This document shows, in pieces, positions 55,542-64,000 of a stretch of 64,000 nt of DNA; within the stretch, counting starts at the first letter, position 1, and each line of letters begins with the position of its first letter. The DNA comes from Amyelois transitella (lineage: Eukaryota > Arthropoda > Insecta > Lepidoptera > Pyralidae). The notes under the pieces were generated by a model, which was not told the origin of the DNA, did no database searches, and saw nothing but the letters and a program-made list of their open reading frames with translations. The stretch spans positions 4,516,001 through 4,580,000 of the forward strand of contig NC_083534.1 of the NCBI RefSeq assembly GCF_032362555.1, written 5' to 3'. The translations under genes were made by a program, and so were the position numbers.

Positions 55542-56010
55542 ATATACAGGGTGACATTTAAAACAACTGCATCCTTTTAAACATAGACTATACCCATGCT
55601 TCTGAGCCGTTTGAGCCTATTTTTATTTAAATTAAACGTCATCATTTTCACATGTAAAAATCCCTCAAAAACTACGTCACACGCTTTATTAAAGACCAAA
55701 ACTACAAAAGAAATTAAAACTAAACATGTAAATAAATGTCTGAAAAATTAATTATTTTTCTAGTATCAAGATCAAATAAAGTACGACGCCTAAGATTCAG
55801 AGAGTCGTTGACCTCTGAATCTTAGGCGTCGCTTTTCCGCCGGCCGGGGTGATATGACGTATTTAGGATCGTGGATTTTGATACTTTTATTTATTTTCGT
55901 ACTTTCTGAAATATGAACCGATATTTTTCTTTTAACGTTTTTAAATATCCTTTAGATGAGTACACTTAACAGTTAAATTTATGCAGTTGAATTAAAAGTC
56001 ACCTTGTATA
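55541..56010. mobile_element. MITE copy 2 with an internal 18-bp hairpin
   Basis: Same family as 3129-3617 (ATATACAGGGTGACATTTAA to GAATTAAAAGTCACCTTGTA). It differs by a perfect inverted repeat, GACGCCTAAGATTCAGAG at 55785-55802 and its complement at 55813-55830, where copy 1 has unrelated sequence. Confidence 0.82.
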
Positions 56011-56198
56011 ATGTATATATATTATTTATCGTCGAAGATATAATGTCTGTGCGTCACACGGCCGCTACCTAAACTCAGATCCTACCCCCAGACCAACACC
56101 AAGCCTTAATTCAATCAGATTCAAAATCTTTATTCATATAAGTACCTAGTACATCTTTGAATACTCACTATTAAAAAATACTCGTGTTATAAAAAATA

Positions 56199-56470
56199 TG
56201 TGCCGTGTGGTTCCCGGCACTAGTACAAAAAAGAATAGGACCACTCCATCTCTCTTTCCCGCGGATGTCGTAAACGGCGACTAAGGGATAGGCTTTTAAA
56301 CTTGGTATTCTTTTGTTAGGCTTAATGATAGAATTGAGATTCAAATAGTGACAGTGACAGGTTGCTAGCCCTAAAAGAGGGAATCCCAAGTTTATTAGCC
56401 TATCCCTTAGTCGTCTTTTACGACATCCATGGGAAAGCGATGGAGTGGTCCTATTCTAAAATGCCAGATT
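56199..56470. repeat. Rep-A fold-back pair
   Basis: A forward head (GTGCCGTGTGGTTCCCGGCA to ACTTGGTATTCTTTTGTTAG) joins a reverse central/head half (CTTAATGATAGAATTGAGAT to TCCTATTCTAAAATGCCAG). Confidence 0.78.
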
Positions 56471-56484
56471 CCTGGTCTACATAC

Positions 56485-56565
56485 ATAAGTACATACATAT
56501 AATCACGTCTATATCCCTTGCGGGGTAGATAGAGCCAACAGTCTTGAAAAGACTGATAGAGTGGC
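56485..56565 (-). repeat. Rep-A tail fragment, reverse
   Basis: ACATACATATAATCACGTCT to CAGTCTTGAAAAGACTGATA. Confidence 0.75.
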
Positions 56566-56697
56566 TTGAGGAAAACTCACTGACATTGCGCACAAAATCC
56601 ATTGCAAAACAAATAAAATAAGAAAAGGAAAAAAAAACAAAGCAAAATTTGCTCAATTCCGGATATCACACGGCACAGAAACACACAAACATACACA

Positions 56698-59600
56698 CTA
56701 CAACTTGGACCTCCTGAGATCCTTCTCCAGGAACTGCGCTATCGTCTCCGCCATGCCGTCGGGCGTGAGGTGGGCGTCGTGCTCGCCGTGCAAGTCGACT
56801 AAGGTCATGTTGGTCCGGGCTTTCAATGCTTCCATCAGTTTCAACGCGTCTTCTCGCCCGCTCGTTATGCCCTGTCAAAGTAATACATACATATGTTCAC
56901 GTCTGTATCACTTGCGGGTTAGACAGAGCCGACGGTCTTGAAGACTGATGGGCCACGTTCAACTATTTGGCTTTAAGATAGAATACATACATACATATGG
57001 TCACGTTTGTATCACTTGCGGGTTAGACAGAGCCGACTGATAGGCTACGTTCAACTATTTGGATTTAAGATAGAATTGAGATTCAAATAGTGACGGGTTG
57101 CTAGCGCATCGCTTAAAAGAAGAATCACAAGTATATAAGCCTATCCCTTAGTCGCCTTTTACGACATCAATGGGAAAGAGATGCGAGTGGTCCTATTCTT
57201 TTTTTCTATCGCTGTCGGAAACCACACGGAACTTAAGTACCTACGTAACTTCTAAAATAGTCACTTAGTTAATGAATGTTGCTTGCATGAAGAAAGTTAT
57301 GAATGTGGATGAAGCGAAGGAAATATGCAGAGATCGTGGCAAGTGGAAAGAGGTAGTCTCTGCATATCCCTCCGGGAAAGAGGCGTGATTTTATGTATGT
57401 ATGTAGTTAATAAATCACAAATATATATTTTAATGTATACTCGTACAATGTGCATTCATCTACGATTGAGATATAAATTGACTTTCGGTGAAAATGCTGC
57501 AGTGTAGTTCGTTCCACCGCTTCTTCTACACACGCGATTCGGAAGCGGCAGTAGTTATAATTAGATTTAAGTGATGTGACGTCAATAAGTGATACCTCGT
57601 GTCCAATTTTGAAAATAAATCTATTCTATTTTTGACGGCCTCTGTGGCGCAGCTACGCTTGTCTGTGACACCGGAGGTCCCGGGCACGAATCCCGGCCAG
57701 GGCATGATGAGAAAAGAACTTTTTCTGATTGGCCTGAGTCTTGGATGTTTATCTACTTAAATAAGTATTTATTATAAAATACAGTATCGTTGAGTTAGTA
57801 TCTCGTGACACAAGTCTCGAACTTACTTCGAGGCTAACTCAATCTGTGTGATTTGTCCCGTATATATTTATCCACACTAATAATAAAGAGGAAAGATTTG
57901 TATTTTTGTATGTTTGTGTGGAATTAACTCAAAAACTACAGGTCCGATTTTGATAAAATTTGGCACAGATATAGAATAGACCTTCAAAAGTGACATAGGC
58001 ATAAATTTGTTTTTACTCTTTGTTTATTTAAAAAAAAACACAAAGATATGTCCACCCGTGCGAAGCCGGGGCGGGCCGCTAGTATTTTATATATTTACTA
58101 GCTGTCCCGGCAAACGTTGTTTTGCCATATAAATAATTTTTAGTTAAAAAATATGTTAAGTGTGGACAACCCATATCACTAAGGGGTATGAAAAATAGAT
58201 GTTAGCCGATTCTCAGACCTACTGAATATGCATGCAAAATTTGGTTAAAATCGGTAAAGCCGTTTCGGAGGAGTACGGAGACAAACATTGTGACACGAGA
58301 ATTTTATATATAAGATATTGTATATTATTGTAGTGCCGTGTGGTTCCCGGCACCATTACAAAAAAGAATAGGACCACTCCATCTCTTTCCCATGGATGTC
58401 GTAAAAGGCGACTAAGGGATAGGCTAATAAACTTGGGATTCCTCTTTTAGGCGATGGGCTAGCAACCTGTCACTATTTGAATCTCAATTCTATCACTAAG
58501 CCAAACAGCTGAGCGAGGCCTATCAGTCTTTTCAAGACTGGTGGCTCTGTCTACCCCGCTAGGGATATAGACGTGATCATATGTATGTATGTATGTATAT
58601 TGTATTCATACCTTGTGGCCGTTAGACATGTTGATGAGGACGGAAGGCGGCGCGGTGCTGAACAGCTCCGCGTAATACTCGTTGGGGAAGTTCTGCGGGA
58701 CGCAGTCGGCCGTGCGCCGGTCCCACGACAGCCTGCGACATGTGCTACTGTAGCGACCGCCTTTATGTGCGCGAGAGCAACGGTCGCCGTGGTTTTGTTG
58801 GTTAGGTAAAACAATGTCAGATATAACTCACTCGCTCGCTCGCTCGCTCGGTCGCTAGCTCGCTCACACACTCTCTCTCTAGCACGCTCGCTCACACACT
58901 CTCTCGCTAGCACGCTCGCTCACACACTCTCTCGCTAGCACGCTCACTCACTTACTCGCTCGCTCGCTAGCACGCTCACTCACTTACTCGCTCGCTCGCT
59001 AGCACGCTCACTCACTTACTCGCTCGCTCGCTCGCTCGGTCGCTAGCTCGCTCACACACTCTCACTCGCTCGCTAGCACGCTGACTCACTTACTCACACA
59101 CTTGCTCGCTCGCTAGCACGCTCACTTACTTACTTACACGCTCGCTCGCTAGCACGCTCACTCACTTACTCACTCGCTCGCTCACACAATCACGCTCGCT
59201 CACACACTCTCTCGCTAGCACGCTCACTCACTTACTCACTCGCTCCCTCGCTAGCACGCTCACTCACTTACTTACTCGCTCCCTCGCTAGCACGCCACTC
59301 ACTCACTCGCTCGCTAGCACGCTCACTCACTTACTCACTCGCTCCCTCGCTAGCACGCCACTCACTCACTCGCTCGCTAGCACGCTCACTCACTTACTCA
59401 CTCGCTCCCTCGCTAGCACGCCACTCACTCACTCGCTCGCTAGCGCGCTCACTCACTTACTCACTCGCTCCCTCGCTAGCACGCCACTCACTCACTCGCT
59501 CGCTAGCGCGCTCACTCACTTACTCACTCGCTCCCTCGCTAGCACGCCACTCACTCACTCGCTCGCTAGCACGCTCACTCACTTACTCACTCGCTCCCTC

Positions 59601-62600
59601 GCTAGCACGCCACTTACACGCTCGCTCGCTAGCACGGCCCAAGGGATACAGACGTGTTGACATGCACGCACCTGTAGTGGTCGTCCCCCAGCGCGATGAG
59701 GTTCCGCCGCAGCAGCAGCTCGGCGAGCTCGGCGCCCACGCGGCGCGCGCGCACCACCGCCTCCAGCGCTTTACGTTTCGTGTACACCTGCATCGGGAAT
59801 TTATTATCATACATACATATGGTCACGTCTATGTCCTTTGCGGGGTAGACAGAGACAACGGTCTTGTAAAGTCTGATAGGCCACGTTCAGCTGTTTGGTT
59901 TAATGATAGAATTGAGATTCATATAGTGGCATTTTATTATTTGAATCTCAATTCTATCATTAAACCAAACAGCTCAAATTACATTACATAACATAATATT
60001 CAAGTCTATATCCTTTGCGGGGTAGACAGAGCCAACTGTTATGGAAAGACTGAAAGGCCACGTTCAGCTGTTTGGCTTCATGATAGAGTTGGGATTCAAA
60101 TAGTGACAGGTTGCTAGCCCATCGCCTAAAAAAGAATCCCAAGTTTGTAAGCCTATCCCTTAGCCGTCTTTTACGACATCCAAGGGAAAGAGATGGAGTG
60201 GTCCTATTCTTTTTAGTACTGGTGCCGGGAACCACACGGCACTTACGAACAATCCAGATACTAATATAAATACCTTGAAATAATAATTATAATTGTCGTA
60301 ATTGTCGTAGAAGCTCTGAAAGTAGGTGCTGAAGTAGCGGTCGGGGCGCTCGCTGTTCTGCAGCCGCTGGAAGGTCAGCAGCGGGTCCAGGTGGACCATC
60401 CTCGTTATCATTCCAGGTCTCACCGCGTTGAAGAATAGACCTGATGGGATGAGAAAGGATATTGAAGATTTGAACAGGAGGCAAACATTTTTTTTGGCAA
60501 TGAAATTACATAGGTACATACGTACATACATACATACATAAAATCACGCCTCTTTCCCGGAGGGGTAGGCAGAGACTTCCTCTTTCCACTTGCCACGATC
60601 TCTGCATACTTCCTTTGCTTCATCCACATCCATAACTCTCTTCATGCAAGCTCGGCGGTTTCGGGTACTTTTGACCTGACCCTTTACCAGGACGTCCTTA
60701 CATAGGTACATACATACATAAGTATTATATATATATATATATATATATGTACCTATGTAAACGTGATTATATATATATATATATAATCACGTCTATATCT
60801 CTTGCGGTGTAGGCAGAGCCAAAAGTCTTGAAAATACTTAGGCAACCTGATAATATTTGAATCTCAATTCTATCAGTGGGCCAGGCGGCTGAACGTGGCC
60901 TTTCAGTCTTTTCAACACTGTCGGCTCTGTCTACCCCGCTAGGGATAAAGACGTGATTATATGTATGTATGTATGCTATTCTAATGATGAGTTACCTAGC
61001 TCGCATCCCATAGAGTGGCCCACGTATATGAACTTGAGCCATCGCAGATGTTTAACCACTACGTCTATGGCGCCTAGGTAGTAATACCGCCACACTGGGA
61101 GACCTGCGAATAAGAGTTAAGAATACATACGTACATACACATAAACACGTACATTCATACATATTTTTCGAGTATATGTATGTATGTACAATTTATTTAT
61201 TCACACTGAAATTTTTATTCAAAAAATTGAGTCACTCGAAAAATTTATTTACACAACTGTAGAAACTCTCTCAACTTACTTGTATAACAATAACGTCATA
61301 CAATGTGTGTTTGTTTAAACATATAGTTATATCAATATTAAACCAAAACATATAATAGAACAGCAGGAATAATGTGTCTTTATATCCCAACTAATATTAA
61401 CAATGTGAAAGTAAGTTTGTTGGGAAGCCAAAAGTCTTGAAAAGACTGACAGGCCACGTTCAGCTGTAAGTTATAGAATTGAGATTCAAATAGTGACAGG
61501 TTGCTAGCCCATCGCACTGTAAGAAGAATCCTAAGTTTATAAGCCTATCCTTTAGTAGACTTTTACGATATCCATTGGAAAGAGATGGAATGGTCCTATT
61601 CATTTTTATATTGGTGCCGGGAAGCACACGGTAGTATAAATATAATTTGTCATTTGGAAAGAAAAAGCTCTTTACAAAATGTCACTTAACTAGGGATTCC
61701 CCTAAACAGGAGACACCTAGCGTGGTGACAATAAACTTAGTTAAGTATATGGATGAAGCGAAGGAAGTATGCAGAGAACGTGGCAAGTGGAAAGAGGTAG
61801 TCTGCCTATCCCTCCGGGAAAGAAGCGTGATTTTATGTATGTACGTATGTCATGTGTTGTGTCATGTATGTCTTCATCCACATTCATAACTCTCTTCATG
61901 CAAGCTCGGCGGTTTCGGGTAATTTTGACCTGACCCTTTACCAGGACGTCCTTAATTTGATCAAGATACGTTCGTCTAGGTCTTCCCATTCTTACAGTAC
62001 GAAGTATCAGTTGACTTGACCATACCGGTCTTCCCACTCCGACCTTTCCCTCCACACTCTCCTTGTATATCTGCTTAGTCAACCTGCTTTCATTCATCCT
62101 CTCCACATGACCGAACCATCTCAACATACCCTTTTCTATTCCTGTAACTACATCTTCTTTCACATCACAACATTTTATGATTTTATGTATGTACCTATGT
62201 AAGTGGTAGTGCGCTTGTCTGTGACACCGGAGGTCCCGAATCCCGGCCAGGGCATGATGAGGAAAGAACTTTTTCTGATTGGCCTGGGTCTTGGATGCTT
62301 GTCTATATAAGTATCTATCATAAAATATAGTATCGTAGAGTTAGTATCTCGTAACACAAGTCTCGAACTTACTTCGAGGCTAACTCAATCTGTGTAATTT
62401 GTCCCCTATCTATACTAATATTATAAAGCTGAAGAGTTTGTTTGTTTGAACGCGCTAATCTCAGGAACTACTGGTTCGAATTGAAAAATTATTTTTGTGT
62501 TGAATAGACCATTTATCGAGGAAGGTTTTAGGCTATATAACATCACGCTGCAACTATTAGGAGCGAAAAAATAATGGAAAATGTGAAAAAAAAAACGGGA

Positions 62601-62894
62601 ATAAATTATTCATCCTTGAATCCTTCAATGATGCCCAAAATAACTAAAGCGGACGAAGTCGCGGGCACAGCTAGTACATTTATATTTATTTATTCACTTA
62701 TGCTATAATTAATGCTGGTCATGCAGTCTTACCAGCCGGGAACGGATCCGACTTCCCGTTGCCAGGCAGGTCCACGGCCACGAAGTAGTACGAGTGCGGG
62801 AGGCGCTCCGCCAGCGGCTGGAACGTGGCGGCGCTGTCCTGCCGCCCGTGCACCAGCAGCGCCGGCCTGCCGTCCGCGGAGCCCCAGGATATCA
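56698..62894 (-). CDS. Alpha/beta hydrolase, serine hydrolase-like (SERHL/kraken type), 3' seven exons
   Basis: Coding order: 62894-62733, 61103-60996, 60440-60274, 59787-59672, 58732-58612, 56871-56698 (TAG 56698-56700). Phases are continuous and all introns GT/AG; upstream exon(s) lie right of the window. Motifs: SWGSADGRPALLVHGRQDSA (oxyanion-type HG), FVAVDLPGNGKSD, nucleophile elbow VGHSMGCELG (Ser in GHSMG), a cap region with RYFSTYFQSFYDN, and a C-terminal LHGEHDAHLTPDGM, where the His before Leu is the likely catalytic His. The closing helix is AETIAQFLEKDLRR. The substrate is unknown; SERHL-type proteins are peroxisome- or cytoplasm-associated hydrolases in other animals. I count six exons here. 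A large CTCG/CTCA array fills one intron. Confidence 0.9.
56882..57232 (-). repeat. Two reverse Rep-A copies in tandem
   Basis: 56882-56985 is a tail half (ACATACATATGTTCACGTCT to TTTGGCTTTAAGATAGAAT). 56988-57232 is nearly full (ACATACATATGGTCACGTTT to GTCGGAAACCACACGG). The second has inserted at the central region of the first. Confidence 0.78.
57276..57408 (+). repeat. Rep-B LINE 3' end
   Basis: GTTGCTTGCATGAAGAAAGT to GAGGCGTGATTTTATGTATG. Confidence 0.8.
57430..57632 (+). repeat. Rep-C copy
   Basis: ACAATGTGCATTCATCTACG, AAAATGCTGCAGTGTAGTTC, GAAGCGGCAGTAGTTATAAT and tail AAAATAAATCTATTCTATTT. Confidence 0.83.
57635..57868 (+). repeat. tRNA-derived SINE (S1), 5-bp A-box deletion
   Basis: GACGGCCTCTGTGGCGCAGC, TGACACCGGAGGTCCCGGGC, tail TGTGTGATTTGTCCCGTATA. 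The segment CGGTAGTA of other copies is missing. Confidence 0.83.
57874..58083 (-). repeat. Rep-F copy
   Basis: CACACTAATAATAAAGAGGA to GTGCGAAGCCGGGGCGGGCC, then GCTAGTA. Confidence 0.65.
58096..58318 (+). repeat. Rep-G copy
   Basis: ACTAGCTGTCCCGGCAAACG to CACGAGAATTTTATATATAA. Forward counterpart of 39990-40200. Confidence 0.68.
58333..58600 (+). repeat. Rep-A copy, full length, close to consensus
   Basis: GTGCCGTGTGGTTCCCGGCA to GACGTGATCATATGTATGTA. It ends about 12 bp before an exon of the hydrolase gene. Confidence 0.88.
58829..59634. repeat. CTCG/CTCA/CTTA tetranucleotide array with higher-order units
   Basis: About 800 bp made almost wholly of CTCG, CTCA, CTTA and CTAG tetramers. 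From about 59225 on it forms repeated units of roughly 70-75 bp containing TCGCTAGCACGCTCACTCAC, TTACTCACTCGCTCCCTCGC and TAGCACGCCACTCACTCACT. It lies inside an intron of the hydrolase gene. ORFs across it are artefacts. Confidence 0.9.
59812..60242. repeat. Rep-A cluster with 33-bp perfect fold-back
   Basis: Reverse tail half (59812-59930), forward fragment (59940-59974), then a full reverse copy (60000-60242, ending GGTGCCGGGAACCACACGGC). The arms at 59889-59921 and 59942-59974 are exact reverse complements, 20 nt apart. Confidence 0.85.
60538..60705 (-). repeat. Rep-B LINE 3' end, reverse
   Basis: AAATCACGCCTCTTTCCCGG to CTTTACCAGGACGTCCTTAC. Confidence 0.8.
60706..60985. repeat. Tail-to-tail Rep-A halves around AT palindromes
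   Basis: ACATAGGTACATA...TATGTACCTATGT surrounds a (TA)n run. AACGTGATTA(TA)n mirrors TAATCACGTC at 60752-60790. A reverse tail (60785-60840) is followed by a forward half (60841-60975). Confidence 0.75.
61105..61420. other. Hydrolase intron, no named feature
   Basis: AT-rich sequence with short (CATA)n runs at 61120-61195. Nothing else recognised. Confidence 0.4.
61425..61632 (-). repeat. Rep-A copy, reverse, tail missing
   Basis: GCCAAAAGTCTTGAAAAGAC to GGTGCCGGGAAGCACACGG. Confidence 0.78.
61745..61860 (+). repeat. Rep-B LINE 3' tail
   Basis: GTATATGGATGAAGCGAAGG to GAAGCGTGATTTTATGTATG. It lies head-to-head with the reverse copy that follows. Confidence 0.78.
61866..62180 (-). repeat. 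Rep-B LINE, longest fragment, reverse
   Basis: The minus strand reads EKGMLRWFGHVERMNESRLT, KQIYKESVEGKVGVGRP, a short insertion, then MGRPRRTYLDQIKDVLVKGQ. This is the C-terminal end of a non-LTR reverse-transcriptase ORF (the WFGHVxRM...GRPRxxWxD type). It shows that the short Rep-B pieces are 5'-truncated LINE copies. Confidence 0.78.
62207..62407 (+). repeat. tRNA-derived SINE (S1) with damaged B box
   Basis: AGTGCGCTTGTCTGTGACAC, then GGAGGTCCCGAATCCCGGCC (seven bases of the B-box region are missing), tail ATCTGTGTAATTTGTCCCCT. Confidence 0.82.
62408..62675 (-). repeat. Rep-E copy, reverse
   Basis: ATCTATACTAATATTATAAA to GGACGAAGTCGCGGGCACAG, then CTAGTA. Confidence 0.72.
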
Positions 62895-62969
62895 CTGCAG
62901 CAGAGGAATGTATCACCATCACTACACAGTATAAAACAAAGTCGCTATTTTAGTCTGTTTGTCTGTATG

Positions 62970-63200
62970 GTTCCCGGCACGAATAGAAAAAAGAATAGGA
63001 CCACTCCCATCTCTTTCTCATGGATGTCGTAAAAGGCGACTAAGGGGTAGGTTTATAAACTACTGTCACTATTTGAATCTCAATTCCATCTTAAAGCCAA
63101 ACAGCTGAACGTAGCCTATTAGTCTTTACAAGACTGTTGGCTCTGTCTACCCCGCAAGGGATATAGACTTGATTATATGTATGTATGTATGTATGTTGTC
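62970..63200 (+). repeat. Rep-A copy
   Basis: GTATGGTTCCCGGCACGAAT to GACTTGATTATATGTATGTA, with a deletion of the TTCTTTTAGGCGATGGGCTA segment. Confidence 0.82.
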
Positions 63201-63354
63201 TGTATGCTTAAATCTTTAAAATTACGCAACGGATTTTGATGCGCTTTTTGGTAACAGGCAGAGTGATTCAAGTGGAAGGTTTTTATGTATAATAACATTT
63301 ATAATTTTGCACCCGTGCGAAGCCGGGGCGGGTAGTCTTATATATGTACATACA

Positions 63355-64000
63355 TAGCATTTGAATCTCAATTCTATCATTAAGCCAAATAGCTGAACGT
63401 GGTCATTCAGTCTTTTCAAGACTGTTGGCTCTGTCTACCCCGCAAGGGACAAAGACGTGACCATATGTATGTATGTATGTATACATACATAGGGATAGGC
63501 TTACAAACTTGGGATTCTTTTTTCAGGCGATGTGCTAGCAACCTGTCACTATTTGAATCTCAACATACATACATACATATGATCACGTCTATATCCCTAG
63601 CGGGGTAGACAGAGCCACCAGTCTTGAAAAGACTGATAGGCCACACTCAGCTGTTTGGCTTAGTGATAGAATTGAGATTCAAATAGTTGAATCTCAATTC
63701 TATCATTAAGCCATATAGCTGAATGTGGCCATTCAGTCGCAAGGGATATGGACGTGACTATATATAAGTATGTGTATGTATGTATACATACACATACTTA
63801 CATATAGTCACGCCTATATCCCTTGCGGGGTAGACAGAGCCAACAGCCTTCAGCTGTTTGGCTTAATGATAGAATTGAGATTCAAATAGTGACAGATTGC
63901 TAGCCTGTCGCCTAAAAGAAGAATCCCAAGTTTATAAGCCTATAGCCTTAGTCGCCTTTAACGACATCCATGTGAAAGTGATGGAGTGGTCCTATTCATT
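63355..64000. repeat. Rep-A cluster with several fold-backs, cut by window edge
   Basis: Forward tail half (63358-63480), forward middle piece (63490-63562), reverse tail half (63565-63682), forward tail half (63687-63780), reverse copy (63785-64000). Inverted joints are visible at 63648-63682/63687-63721 and around TGTATGTATACATACA at about 63775. Confidence 0.82.

Noticed and set aside
58551-58913. Minus ORF rich in Arg/Glu/Ser over the CTCG array
   Set aside because: Overlaps a true hydrolase exon in another frame and then reads through the tetranucleotide array.

Overview
This is nuclear genomic DNA from an insect, almost certainly a moth or butterfly. Exons are short and GC-rich, with clean GT/AG junctions, and they sit in AT-rich introns packed with repeats of the sort seen in Lepidoptera. 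There is no prokaryotic operon structure, no CRISPR array and no genuine tRNA or rRNA gene. The species cannot be named from the sequence alone.

Layout, left to right. (1) 320-7861, plus strand: the last exons of TCERG1 (FF-domain transcription elongation/splicing regulator), with a 3' UTR exon. (2) 8351-9650, plus: a decayed YqaJ-nuclease gene. (3) 13389-27055, minus: a complete eight-exon galectin with a low-complexity C-terminal tail; a broken Jockey-like LINE lies in its second intron. (4) 27795-32449, plus: a complete six-exon p24 cargo receptor (TMED1/TMED5 type), divergent from the galectin across about 740 bp. (5) 34537-38607: an apparently complete pogo-type DNA transposon with terminal inverted repeats, TA target duplication and an intact 788-aa transposase. 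(6) 40623-53950, plus: a complete eight-exon, 352-aa divergent cyclophilin-like gene. Its introns hold an intronless UBAC1 gene, a frameshifted mariner and an intact Ty3/gypsy LTR element whose two LTRs look identical. (7) 56698-62894, minus: the last seven exons of an alpha/beta hydrolase of the SERHL/kraken type; the 5' end lies beyond the window.

The host genes are ordinary housekeeping or secretory-pathway genes with no evident functional link. The mobile fraction is the striking part. Rep-A is a high-copy SINE-like element with more than 30 copies; its 3' tail matches the tail of a LINE (Rep-B). A tRNA-derived SINE (S1) has about 12 copies. Rep-C shares its 3' end with the Jockey-like LINE. 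There are also MITEs, fold-back repeat pairs and four tandem arrays, one of which appears to have grown from a LINE tail. Several elements are nested, so relative ages can be read. Exon boundaries were derived by hand from splice sites and reading-frame continuity; in the complete genes every phase closes.
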